A program made the translations under genes and the position numbers. The notes beneath the pieces were generated by a model that saw only the letters and a list, made by a program, of their open reading frames with translations, had not been told where the DNA came from and ran no database searches. Positions 41,410 to 49,858 of a DNA stretch of 64,000 nt are shown here, one piece after another. Numbering within the stretch: the first letter of the stretch is position 1; every line of letters begins with the position of its first letter. This DNA is from Streptomyces sp. TS71-3 (lineage in GTDB: Bacteria; Actinomycetota; Actinomycetes; Streptomycetales; Streptomycetaceae), in the NCBI RefSeq assembly GCF_018327685.1, contig NZ_BNEL01000001.1:3472001-3536000 (forward strand). The letters are read 5' to 3'.

Positions 41410-42207
41410 CTACAGCACGTCCTCCAGCCCCGCCGCGGCCAGCAGGTAGGTCTTCATGGGGTCGTAGTGGCGCGGGCTGGTGACGTGGTCGTCCAGGGGA
41501 ACGGTGACCTGGAGGGTGCCCTCCGCCTCGCCGATGAAGAGGGCGGGGTCGTTGCAGTCGGCGTAGCCGCAGGAGTCCAGGCCCCGCTGGCCCGCGCAGC
41601 CCGCCCAGCCGTGGTCCGCGACCACCAGGTCGGGCAGCGGGCGGCCGAGGCGCTCCAGGCCGTCCAGGACCGCCGTCATGGGGTCGGGGGAGTGGGTGTG
41701 CCAGAGCGTGGCGCCGCGCTCCAGCATCGCGACGTCCGCGAACTGGAAGACCATGCCCTCAGCGGTGTGCAGGCCGTCCGGGACCACCATGATCTCGCAG
41801 CCGACGGCGCGCAGAGCTGCCGCCGTCGCCCGGTGCACGTCCAGCAGCCCGCCCGGGTGGCCGGTCGCGAACAGCACGCGCTGCCCGTCCTCCGCGGCCT
41901 TGCGGAGCCGCCCGGCCAGGCGCTCCAGCGCGTCGACCGTCAGCTCCGGGTCGATGGTGTCCTGGCCGAAGCGGTACTCGAAGTCGTCGTTGACACCGCA
42001 GCGCTCCGCCATCACGGCGAGCACGTCCTGCTCGTCGTCCCAGCGCTCGCCCAGTTCCAGGCCCAGCCAGAAGTGCCGGTCGCCGTTCGCGAGCTTGCGG
42101 TAGTGGGAGAGGTTGTTCTCGCGCGGGGTGGCGACGTCACCCGCGATGCGGGTGCGCACGAGGTGCTCGATCAGCTCGGCGCGGCTGGGTGTCCCGGGTA
42201 TCGGCAT
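41410..42207 (-). CDS. Phosphatase-like protein conserved in Streptomyces
   Basis: The product is 265 aa from the ATG at 42205-42207 with GGGAG upstream. The frame opens at 42303 but the extra 32 residues have no support. The protein starts with an acidic/aromatic domain (FWLGLELGERWDDEQDVLAVM) and contains VLFATGHPGGLLDVH and VVPDGLHTAEGMVFQFADVAMLERG, listed as GLHTAEGMVFQF, then ADHGWAGCAGQRGLD, with four Cys near SCGYADCNDPALFIGEAEG. Databases tend to call this family phosphatase. I see His and Asp residues that could bind a metal but no classical phosphatase motif, so the function is unproven. Confidence 0.65.
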   Translation of the reverse strand: MPIPGTPSRAELIEHLVRTRIAGDVATPRENNLSHYRKLANGDRHFWLGLELGERWDDEQDVLAVMAERCGVNDDFEYRFGQDTIDPELTVDALERLAGRLRKAAEDGQRVLFATGHPGGLLDVHRATAAALRAVGCEIMVVPDGLHTAEGMVFQFADVAMLERGATLWHTHSPDPMTAVLDGLERLGRPLPDLVVADHGWAGCAGQRGLDSCGYADCNDPALFIGEAEGTLQVTVPLDDHVTSPRHYDPMKTYLLAAAGLEDVL

Positions 42208-42299
42208 AGCTCCCATTGTGCAGTCGGTGATGGCCGTACGGGGACGGCGTCCCGAACGCTGGACGGCGCGGGGGCCGGGCGGGCCCCCTTGTGTCACGT

Positions 42300-42863
42300 T
42301 CATGACTCGGCAGGCAGCGGAGCCTCGGCGACGGCCCTGACGCCCTCACCGATTCCGACCTCGGCCGAGACGCCCTTCTCGATCCTCACCTCGGCCCAGA
42401 CGGCCTTGCCGATGCCGTGCCGACGTGGGCAGCAGCCCCATCGTTCGGCGAGCATCGCCACCAGCCGCAGGCCCCGACCGCCCTCGTCGTCCGCCTCGGC
42501 TGCCCGCGGCTGGGGCAGACGGCCGTCGGCGCCCGCCACCTCGACGCGGAGCAATCCGTCGTATCGGGCGAAGCGCACCGCGATCTCCCTGCCGCGCGGC
42601 GTGCCGGCGTGCCGGACGGCGTTGGCGACCAGCTCGGAGAGCGGCAGTTCCGCGGTCTCCGCGGGCTCGCCTTTGATCTCCCAGACCGGGAGCCGCTCTC
42701 GCAGAAGCGCTCGGGCACGGCCGGCACTGCGGGGCGTTCGGGGCAGGCGCCATTGGATGTCGACGGCATCGGCGTTCGTCGTGCGGGCCTCCGGTGTGGC
42801 GGATGTCGCCAGGACATCTCTAGAGATGTTGCGGGTAAAGCGAGAGTGGCGACATCGCGTCAA
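42300..42863 (-). CDS. Anti-sigma-factor-type ATP-binding protein (HATPase, RsbW/SpoIIAB-like)
   Basis: The product is 187 aa if it starts at the TTG at 42861-42863, which has AGAGG four bases upstream. No ATG or GTG is available in frame near the domain start, so the first ~35 residues are uncertain. The GHKL ATPase domain spans about 40-155: N-box ELPLSELVANAVRHAG, then G1 box-like RLPQPRAAEADDEGGRGLRLVAML, given as DDEGGRGL, and the final strand KAVWAEV. Such Streptomyces proteins phosphorylate anti-anti-sigma factors or bind sigma factors. It is divergent from a GntR regulator, and one palindromic operator lies inside its first codons. Confidence 0.82.
   Translation of the reverse strand: MTRCRHSRFTRNISRDVLATSATPEARTTNADAVDIQWRLPRTPRSAGRARALLRERLPVWEIKGEPAETAELPLSELVANAVRHAGTPRGREIAVRFARYDGLLRVEVAGADGRLPQPRAAEADDEGGRGLRLVAMLAERWGCCPRRHGIGKAVWAEVRIEKGVSAEVGIGEGVRAVAEAPLPAES
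42814..42829. promoter_or_regulatory. GntR operator candidate 1 (perfect palindrome)
   Basis: ACATCTCT-AGAGATGT, a perfect 16-bp palindrome inside the 5' end of the HATPase gene. Confidence 0.6.
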
Positions 42864-42865
42864 GC

Positions 42866-42881
42866 GCCTCTCTAGAGATGT
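42866..42881. promoter_or_regulatory. GntR operator candidate 2
   Basis: GCCTCTCTAGAGATGT shares the inner 12 bases and one full arm with candidate 1, at a centre distance of 52 bp. A weaker copy (GATGTCTAGGGATGA) lies at about 42951-42965, just before the GntR gene. Confidence 0.55.
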
Positions 42882-42983
42882 CTCACGTGGGATCCGTACT
42901 GGTCAGAAGGTGGATGCCGGCGAACGATCAGGGCGCTTAGGATGACGTGAGATGTCTAGGGATGACGATGAGAGGACTTCCTG

Positions 42984-43742
42984 ATGGCCAGCCAGGGCTC
43001 TGGGCGGCAGCCCAAGTACCAGCGCATCGCCGACGAGCTGAAGGCCGCCATCGAAGCCGGTGAGTACGGTCCCGGGGACCGGCTGCCGGGGGAGAACGAC
43101 CTGATGGCCCGGCATGAGGTGGCCAGGATGACGGTGCGGCAGGCGCTCGGGGTGCTCCAGGCCGAGGGGCTCGTGGAGGCGCGCAAGGGTGCCGGGGTGT
43201 TCGTCCGGGAGTTCCGGCCGGTACGGCGGCGCAGCGTGCAGCGGCTCTCCCCGGAGAACTGGAGGGTCGGCAGGTCCCTCTGGGAGACGGACACCGCGGG
43301 GCGCGAGCTGGCCGTCGAGGCGGTGTCGGTGGCCGAGGAGGAGCCTCTGGAGGATGTCGCCAGGGCGCTCGGTCTGGAGGAGGGCGGCAGGGTCTGTGTC
43401 CGGCGCCGGCGGTTCGTTCTCGACGGGCGGCCGGTCCTCGCCGCCACCTCGTACCTGGACGCGGCGCTCGTGGCCGGCACGGCGATCGCCGACACGGACA
43501 CCGGGCCCGGCGGCATCTACGCCCGGCTCGACGAGATCGGGCGCGGCCCCGTCCGCTTCCGCGAGGAGGTCCGCTCGCGGATGCCCAGTGCCGGTGAGAC
43601 GGAGCAGCTTCGGCTGGCCCCCGGTACTCCCGTCGTCCTCGTCCGCCGCACCGCCTTCGCCGACGACGGACGCGCGGTCGAAGTCAACGACATGCTCCTG
43701 GACGCCTCTGCCTACATCCTGGAGTACGACTTTGAGGCATGA
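42984..43742 (+). CDS. GntR/HutC-family transcriptional regulator
   Basis: The product is 252 aa from an ATG with AGAGGA upstream. The winged helix-turn-helix covers residues ~10-75 (YQRIADELKAAIEAGEY, GDRLPGENDLMARHEVARMT and VRQALGVLQAEGLV). The UTRA ligand domain follows (about 95-245), with VCVRRRRFVLDGRPV and VVLVRRTAFADDGRAVEVNDM. HutC-type regulators bind sugars, histidine-pathway compounds or similar. The CTCTAGAG palindromes between this gene and the divergent HATPase gene are likely its operators. A short open frame overlaps its 3' end. Confidence 0.92.
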   Translation: MASQGSGRQPKYQRIADELKAAIEAGEYGPGDRLPGENDLMARHEVARMTVRQALGVLQAEGLVEARKGAGVFVREFRPVRRRSVQRLSPENWRVGRSLWETDTAGRELAVEAVSVAEEEPLEDVARALGLEEGGRVCVRRRRFVLDGRPVLAATSYLDAALVAGTAIADTDTGPGGIYARLDEIGRGPVRFREEVRSRMPSAGETEQLRLAPGTPVVLVRRTAFADDGRAVEVNDMLLDASAYILEYDFEA

Positions 43743-43938
43743 GACTGCCGACACCGGTAGCTGCCAGACGGGTGAAGAGGCTTCGCCGGAGGCGCGAGGG
43801 CTGCGGGCGCTGGAGAGGCTGGCCGAGATGGGCGAGCGCGGTGACTTCGACGTCCTGCTGGACAAGCGGGCCTACCGGCCGCATCCGGTGGTACCGCCTC
43901 CCCTTGAGCGCCCGGCCGCCGCCCCCGCCGGCCAGTAG
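43732..43938 (+). CDS. Possible small protein overlapping the end of the GntR gene
   Basis: A 68-codon frame starting at TTG 43732 overlaps the last codons of the regulator. The central part (GLRALERLAEMGERGDFD, VLLDKRAYRPHP) is an amphipathic helix followed by a basic turn, and third codon positions are G/C-rich as in real genes here. There is no ATG/GTG start and no family I recognise. It could equally be a C-terminal extension reached by frameshifting from the GntR frame. Confidence 0.35.
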   Translation: MRHETADTGSCQTGEEASPEARGLRALERLAEMGERGDFDVLLDKRAYRPHPVVPPPLERPAAAPAGQ

Positions 43939-44099
43939 TCCGGTACTCCGTCCCAGCACCAGGAGGCCGACGTCATTTCTCGGTAACACGAGCCCCGGTA
44001 AGGACCCGGGCCCCCGCGACACGAATGGTGCGGCGGGGTCATCAGGCCCCGTTCCATACCAGGCGACCTGCGTCGCCGTGCTCGTTAGGGAAACTGATC

Positions 44100-45236
44100 A
44101 TGAGACAGCAGTCTGGACCGGTTCTCGCCGGTGCCGCCGTCGCCGCCCTGGCCTCGGTGGCCCTGTTCGCGGCGCCCGCCTCCGCGCACACGCCCCAGCG
44201 CACCGGCTCGGCCCCCGTCGCCTCGGCGCGCGGCGTGGTGTTCGTGCAGAACGACGACGTCAAGGGGAACACGGTCGTCGTCTACGACCGGGCCGCCGAC
44301 GGATCGCTGACGAAGGCCGGCGGCTACGCGACGGGCGGGCTCGGGGGGCAGGAAGAAGGCACCGGGCCCGACCACCTCGCCTCGCAGGGCTCCCTCGCGT
44401 ACGACAAGGCCCACCGGCGCCTCTACGCGGTCAACGCGGGCAGCGACACGCTCACCGTGTTCGCCGTGCGCGGGGACCGGCTCGTGCGTGAGCAGACCGT
44501 GTCCACCGGGGGCTCCTTCCCGGTGAGCGTGGCCGTGCACGGCGGCAGCGTGTACGTGCTGAACGCCCTGGACGGCGGGTCCGTGCAGGGGTACGCGAAC
44601 GTCGCGGGCCACCTCGTGCGCGTGCCGTCCTGGCACCGTTCGCTGGGCATCCAGGGCGGCGGCACGCCGGGGCAGGTGTCGTTCACGCCCGACGGCTCGA
44701 AGCTCGTGGTGGCGGGCAAGGCGAACAACAGCCTGATGGTCTTCCGTGTCGACCCGCTCGGCGCCATCGCGGCCAAGCCGGTCGCCACGACCCTGGCGTC
44801 GGGCGGCGTACCGTTCGCGCTGGCCTTCGACGCCGCGGGGCGCGCGGTCGTCGCGGACGCGGCGGCGAACTCCCTGGACACCTTCACCGTGGGCCGCGAC
44901 GGCTCCCTGACCAAGGTGGACGAGGCCGCGACCGGCCAGAAGGCCACTTGCTGGGTGGTCAGGGACGGCGACTTCTTCTTCACCGGCAACGCGGGCAGCA
45001 GCACCATCTCCGGCTTCGAGCAGAGCCACGGGCGGCTGAAGGAGATCGGGAACACCCCGGCCGGCGCCGGCACCGTGGACCTCGCGGCCAGCTCGGACGG
45101 CAGGTTCCTCTACGCCCAGACCGGCACCGCGGGCGGCGTGGACGAGTTCCGCGTCCACGCGGACGGCTCGCTCACGAAGGTCGGCTCCGTGACTGTGCCG
45201 GACGCCGTCGGCGGCGAGGGCATCGCCGCTTCCTGA
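44100..45236 (+). CDS. Exported seven-bladed beta-propeller (lactonase/YVTN-like)
   Basis: The product is 378 aa from the ATG at 44100 (AGGGA upstream). The frame is open from 44025, but the signal peptide begins here: MRQQSGPVLAGAAVAALASV, cleavage near APASAHTP. The mature part repeats blades of the type VVVYDRAADGSLTKAGGYATG, LTVFAVRGDRLVREQTV, GQVSFTPDGSKLVVAG, TFTVGRDGSLTKV and YAQTGTAGGVDEFRVHADGSL, as in 6-phosphogluconolactonase-like and YVTN propellers. Catalytic residues of the true lactonase cannot be assigned by eye. A long hairpin at 45336 ends the gene. Confidence 0.85.
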   Translation: MRQQSGPVLAGAAVAALASVALFAAPASAHTPQRTGSAPVASARGVVFVQNDDVKGNTVVVYDRAADGSLTKAGGYATGGLGGQEEGTGPDHLASQGSLAYDKAHRRLYAVNAGSDTLTVFAVRGDRLVREQTVSTGGSFPVSVAVHGGSVYVLNALDGGSVQGYANVAGHLVRVPSWHRSLGIQGGGTPGQVSFTPDGSKLVVAGKANNSLMVFRVDPLGAIAAKPVATTLASGGVPFALAFDAAGRAVVADAAANSLDTFTVGRDGSLTKVDEAATGQKATCWVVRDGDFFFTGNAGSSTISGFEQSHGRLKEIGNTPAGAGTVDLAASSDGRFLYAQTGTAGGVDEFRVHADGSLTKVGSVTVPDAVGGEGIAAS

Positions 45237-45251
45237 CCCTCCTTTCCTCCC

Positions 45252-45323
45252 GGCCCCGGAACCCCCACCCGCTTCCGGCCCGCGAACCCCACCCGCTTCC
45301 GGCCTCCGGAACCCCCACCCGCG
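45252..45323 (+). repeat. Three ~24-bp tandem repeats after the propeller gene
   Basis: Units starting GGCCCCGGAACCCCCACCC, GGCCCGCGAACCCCACCC and GGCCTCCGGAACCCCCACCC follow each other at 45252, 45277 and 45301. The gap up to the ABC gene (45237-45583) holds no other feature except the terminator. Confidence 0.75.
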
Positions 45324-45335
45324 GGGTCGGGACCA

Positions 45336-45376
45336 GGGACGTCACCGTGCGCACGAGATGTGCGCGGTGACGTCCC
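45336..45376 (+). terminator. Strong hairpin between the propeller and ABC genes
   Basis: An 18-bp stem (GGGACGTCACCG with CGGTGACGTCCC plus six inner pairs, two of them G-T) closes the loop CGAGA. Confidence 0.8.
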
Positions 45377-45583
45377 GCATGGCCCTGGCCGGACGCAGGC
45401 AGGGGCGCGTGGCACCTGCGACGGCCCCCTCCGTCCCGGTGGCAGCGGCCGTACCTGGTCCTGGGTCCATGGCCGGAAGGCGCTCCGTCCTCGGCTGTGG
45501 AATTGTTGCTGAAGGATGAAATCCGCACCGCGCCGCGTTGCCGCCTTCCGGAGACGGCGGTGGAGGCGACGAGGAGGCACCGG

Positions 45584-48500
45584 GTGGCGGACACAGGGAG
45601 TGACGGCGGCAGTACGGGCGCCGAGGGCGAAGGCACGCAGGCGGGCTGGGCCAGGCGCCTTGCGGGGTACGCCCTGCGGTACCGCAGGGACGTCGTGCTC
45701 GCCCTGGGATCCTCGCTGGCGGGCATGGCCGTGACGGCCGTCGTCCCGCTGATCACCAAAGTGATCATCGACGACGTGATCGGCAGCCACACCCGCCCCA
45801 TGGCCGTCTGGGTGGCCCTCTTCCTGGCCGGCGCCGTCGTGGTCTACGGCCTCGCCTTCGTCCGGCGCTACTACGGCGGCCGGCTCGCGCTCGACGTGCA
45901 GCACGACCTCCGTACGGAGATGTACGACACCCTCACCCGGCTGGACGGCCGCCGCCAGGACGAACTCTCCACCGGCCAGGTCGTCGGCCGCGCCACCAGC
46001 GACCTCCAGCTCATCCAGGGCCTGCTCTTCATGCTGCCGATGACCATCGGCAGCGTCCTCCTCTTCGTGATCTCCCTGGTCATCATGGCGTGGCTCTCCC
46101 CGCCGCTCACCCTCGTCGCGCTCGCCGTCGCCCCCGCCATCTGGTTCATAGCCAAGCGCAGCCGCGCCCGGCTGCACCCCGCCACCTGGTACGCCCAGGC
46201 CCAGGCCGCGGCCGTGGCGGGCGTGGTGGACGGCGCCGTGTCGGGGGTCAGGGTCGTCAAGGGGTTCGGCCAGGAGGAGCAGGAGACCGGCAAGCTCCGG
46301 CAGGTCGGCCGCAGGCTCTACGCGGGCCGCTTGCGCACCATCCGGCTGAACGCCAGGTACACCCCCGCCCTCCAGGCCGTCCCCGCGCTCGGACAGGTCG
46401 CCATGCTGGCGCTCGGCGGCTGGCTCGCCGTGCGCGGCCAGATCACCCTCGGCACCTTCGTCGCCTTCTCCACCTACCTCGCCCAGCTCATCGGCCCGGT
46501 GCGGATGCTCGCCGTGGTGCTCACCGTCGGCCAGCAGGCCCGCGCCGGCGTGGAACGCGTCCTGGAGCTGATCGACACCCGGCCCACCCTCACCGACGGC
46601 ACCAAGGAACTGCCCGCCGACGCCGTGGCCACCGTCGAGTTCGACGACGTCACCTTCGCGTACGGCGACGGCCACGGCCCCCGGGTCCTCGACGGCCTCT
46701 CGTTCAGCATCGAGGCGGGGGAGACGGTCGCCGTCGTCGGCGCCTCCGGCTCCGGCAAGTCGACGCTCTCGCTGCTGCTGCCGCGCTTCTACGACGTGAA
46801 CCGCGGCGCCGTCCTCGTCGGCGGCCACGACGTCCGCGAGCTGACCCTCGAATCCCTGCGTGCCGCGATCGGCCTCGTCCCGGAGGACAGCTTCCTGTTC
46901 TCCGACTCGGTCCGCGCCAACATCGCGTACGGCCGTCCGGACGCCACCCAGGAGGAGGTCGAGGCCGCCGCGCGCGCCGTCCAGGCCGACGGGTTCATCC
47001 AGGCGCTGCCCGACGGCTACGACACCAAGGTCGGCGAGCAGGGCCTCACCCTCTCCGGCGGGCAGCGCCAGCGCGTCGCGCTCGCCCGCGCGCTCCTCAC
47101 CGACCCGCGGCTGCTCATCCTGGACGACGCCACCTCCGCGGTCGACGCCCGCGTCGAGCACGAGATCCACGACGCCCTGCGCGCGGTCATGGCACGCCGC
47201 TCGGGCACGGGTGCCGGTGCGGGTGCGGGCGTGACCGGCGCGGTCTCGGCTGATGTCGCCTCGGACACCGGCACGGTCACGGCCGAGGCGGCTTCGGGTA
47301 CGGACACGGTCACGACCGGCGTCGCTTCGGGCGCCGACGCGCGCAGCACCCTCCTCATCGCCCACCGCCGCTCCACCCTCGGCCTCGCCGACCGGATCGC
47401 CGTACTGGAGGACGGCCGGCTCGCCGACATCGGCACCCACGACGAGCTGACCGCGCGCTCCCCCCTCTACCGCCGGCTGCTCACCGACCCCGACGAGCTG
47501 GCCGGTCCGTCCCCAGGCCACCGGCCGGCGCCGTCCGCCGCGCTCGCCGACGAGGTGTGCGACCGCACCGTCCGCGAGGAGCTGGACGCGGAGTTCGACG
47601 CCGAGCGCGGCATCACGCCCAGCCTGTGGACGGGCGACCGGGCGCCGAAGGACACCGCGCTCACCGGCATGCCCGCCACCCCCGAACTGCTCGACCAGGT
47701 CGACGCGCTGCCGCCGGCCACGGACGCCCCCGAGGTGGACGAGGCGGCGGCCGTGCAACCCGAGCCGTCGTACGGGCTGCGCAGGCTGCTGCGCGGCTTC
47801 GGCTCGCCGCTGCTGATCAGCCTCCTGATGGTCGCCGTCGACGCGGGCATGGGCCTGCTGCTGCCCGTCCTCATCCGGCACGGCATCGACGAGGGCGTCA
47901 ACCGCCTCGCGCTCGCCGCCGTCTGGTCGGCCGCCGCGCTCGCGCTGGTCGCCGTCGTCGCGCAGTGGGGGGCGCAGATCGCCGAGACCCGGATGACCGG
48001 GCGCACCGGCGAACGGGTCCTCTACACGCTCCGGCTGAAGATCTTCGCCCAGCTCCAGCGGCTCGGGCTCGACTACTACGAGCGCGAGCTGTCCGGCCGG
48101 ATCATGACCAGGATGACCACGGACGTGGACGCGCTCTCCAGCTTCCTGCAGACCGGCCTGGTCACCGCGTTCGTCTCGGTGCTCACCTTCTTCGGGATCA
48201 TGGTCGCGCTGCTCGCGATCGACGTGCAGCTCGCCCTCGTGGTCTTCGCGACGCTGCCGCCGCTGCTGGCCGGCACCGTCGTCTTCCGCAGGAAGAGCAA
48301 GAGGGCGTACGAGCTCGCCCGCGAACGGGTCTCCATCGTCAACGCCGACCTTCAGGAGACCGTCGCGGGACTGAGGATCGTCCAGGCGTTCCGGCGGGAG
48401 CGGGCCGGGTCCGCGCGGTACGCGGAGCGCAGCCGTTCCTACCGGGCCGCCCGGGTGCGCGGGCAGCGGCTGATCTCGACGTACTTCCCGTTCGTCCAGC

Positions 48501-49798
48501 TGCTCTCCTCGGTGGCCGCCGCGCTCGTGCTGATCGTGGGCGCGGGCCGGGTGGAGGGCGCCACCCTGACCACCGGTGCGCTGGTCGCGTACCTGCTCTA
48601 CATCGACCTGTTCTTCGCGCCGGTCCAGCAGCTCTCCCAGGTCTTCGACGGCTACCAGCAGGCGACCGTCTCCCTGGGCCGCATCCAGGAACTGCTGCAG
48701 GTCCCGACCTCCGTCGAGGAGCCGGCCGCACCCCGCGGCGTCGGGAGGGTGCGCGGGGAGATCGCCTTCGAGGACGTCGTGTTCGACTATGCCGCGAGCG
48801 ACTCCGCCGACGGGGCGGGGGCCGATGGCGTGGTGGCGGATGCCGCCACCGACTCTGCCCTGACGAAGGTGGCGAACGTGCCGGACGTGCCGGACGGGGC
48901 GGACGTGGCTGACGGGATCGCGCGGCGCGGCGAGGCGGCGCTCCGCGGCGTCAGCCTGGTGATACCCGCCGGCCAGACCGTCGCCTTCGTCGGCGAGACC
49001 GGGGCGGGCAAGTCGACCCTGGTCAAGCTGGTGGCCAGGTTCTACGACCCGACGGGCGGACGGCTCACCGTCGACGGCACGGACATCCGCGAGCTGGACC
49101 TGACGGCGTACCGGCAGCGGCTCGGCGTCGTCCCCCAGGAGGCGTTCCTGTTCGCGGGCACGGTCCGCGACGCCATCGCCTACGGCAGGCCCGACGCGAG
49201 CGACGCCGACGTGGAGGCGGCGGCCCGCGCGGTCGGAGCGCACGACATGATCGCCACGCTGGAGGGCGGCTACCTGCACGAGGTCAACGAGCGGGGCCGC
49301 AACCTCTCGGCCGGGCAGCGGCAGCTGATCGCGCTGGCCCGCGCGGAGCTGGTCGATCCGGCGATCCTGCTGCTCGACGAGGCCACGGCGGCGCTGGACC
49401 TGGCCACCGAGGCGCAGGTCAACCAGGCCACCGACCGGCTCGCCGGGCGGCGCCGGGCCGCCGGGGCGGACACGGCGGCGGGCGACGGCCCGCGCACCGC
49501 CCACCCGTCGCCCGACCACCGCCCCCCATCGAGCGCTGTCGCGCGCACGACCCTGATCGTCGCCCACCGGCTCACCACCGCCGCGCGGGCCGACCGGGTG
49601 GTGGTGATGGACCACGGGCGTGTCGTGGAGGACGGCACGCACGACGAACTCGTCGCCGCGGGCGGGCACTACGCGCGCCTCTGGTACACGTTCCTGGGCG
49701 ACGACGGCGCTTCGGCGCGGCTGCCGGAGGGGGTGCCGGGCGCCGGTGCCGGCGCCGGGCGCGGTCCCGGCCAGGAACCCGAGTCGGTCGGGGCCTGA
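45584..49798 (+). CDS. Double-length ABC exporter (TMD-NBD-TMD-NBD in one chain)
   Basis: The product is 1404 aa from the GTG at 45584, chosen because GAGGAGG lies six bases upstream. The open frame starts at 45497. Two complete half-exporters are joined. TMD1 starts GYALRYRRDVVLALGSSLAG. NBD1 has Walker A GASGSGKST (~386), signature LSGGQRQR (~490), and H-loop IAHRRST. TMD2 starts near LLRGFGSPLLISLLMV. NBD2 has Walker A GETGAGKST (~1138), LSAGQRQL (~1240), and H-loop VAHRLTT. Disordered Gly/Ala/Thr/Asp-rich insertions interrupt NBD1 between D-loop and H-loop (~537-587) and NBD2 before Walker A (~1069-1120), with another ahead of the final H-loop. Most relatives are two separate genes. Likely lipid, peptide or drug export. 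Confidence 0.92.
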   Translation: MADTGSDGGSTGAEGEGTQAGWARRLAGYALRYRRDVVLALGSSLAGMAVTAVVPLITKVIIDDVIGSHTRPMAVWVALFLAGAVVVYGLAFVRRYYGGRLALDVQHDLRTEMYDTLTRLDGRRQDELSTGQVVGRATSDLQLIQGLLFMLPMTIGSVLLFVISLVIMAWLSPPLTLVALAVAPAIWFIAKRSRARLHPATWYAQAQAAAVAGVVDGAVSGVRVVKGFGQEEQETGKLRQVGRRLYAGRLRTIRLNARYTPALQAVPALGQVAMLALGGWLAVRGQITLGTFVAFSTYLAQLIGPVRMLAVVLTVGQQARAGVERVLELIDTRPTLTDGTKELPADAVATVEFDDVTFAYGDGHGPRVLDGLSFSIEAGETVAVVGASGSGKSTLSLLLPRFYDVNRGAVLVGGHDVRELTLESLRAAIGLVPEDSFLFSDSVRANIAYGRPDATQEEVEAAARAVQADGFIQALPDGYDTKVGEQGLTLSGGQRQRVALARALLTDPRLLILDDATSAVDARVEHEIHDALRAVMARRSGTGAGAGAGVTGAVSADVASDTGTVTAEAASGTDTVTTGVASGADARSTLLIAHRRSTLGLADRIAVLEDGRLADIGTHDELTARSPLYRRLLTDPDELAGPSPGHRPAPSAALADEVCDRTVREELDAEFDAERGITPSLWTGDRAPKDTALTGMPATPELLDQVDALPPATDAPEVDEAAAVQPEPSYGLRRLLRGFGSPLLISLLMVAVDAGMGLLLPVLIRHGIDEGVNRLALAAVWSAAALALVAVVAQWGAQIAETRMTGRTGERVLYTLRLKIFAQLQRLGLDYYERELSGRIMTRMTTDVDALSSFLQTGLVTAFVSVLTFFGIMVALLAIDVQLALVVFATLPPLLAGTVVFRRKSKRAYELARERVSIVNADLQETVAGLRIVQAFRRERAGSARYAERSRSYRAARVRGQRLISTYFPFVQLLSSVAAALVLIVGAGRVEGATLTTGALVAYLLYIDLFFAPVQQLSQVFDGYQQATVSLGRIQELLQVPTSVEEPAAPRGVGRVRGEIAFEDVVFDYAASDSADGAGADGVVADAATDSALTKVANVPDVPDGADVADGIARRGEAALRGVSLVIPAGQTVAFVGETGAGKSTLVKLVARFYDPTGGRLTVDGTDIRELDLTAYRQRLGVVPQEAFLFAGTVRDAIAYGRPDASDADVEAAARAVGAHDMIATLEGGYLHEVNERGRNLSAGQRQLIALARAELVDPAILLLDEATAALDLATEAQVNQATDRLAGRRRAAGADTAAGDGPRTAHPSPDHRPPSSAVARTTLIVAHRLTTAARADRVVVMDHGRVVEDGTHDELVAAGGHYARLWYTFLGDDGASARLPEGVPGAGAGAGRGPGQEPESVGA

Positions 49799-49806
49799 CG
49801 GGGGAG

Positions 49807-49823
49807 GGGCGCCTTCGGCGCCC
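49807..49823. terminator. Short hairpin between convergent ABC and qcrB genes
   Basis: GGGCGCC-TTC-GGCGCCC, perfect 7-bp stem, nine bases after the ABC stop. Confidence 0.65.
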
Positions 49824-49858
49824 GCGCCCGGTTGCCGAGGAGCGGCCCGCGGGCGCGG

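Noticed and set aside
45110..49669. A 1519-codon open frame on the minus strand opposite the ABC exporter
   Set aside because: It mirrors the exporter's codon bias (high third-position G+C opens the complementary frame), has no family motif and covers a gene with intact Walker and signature motifs.
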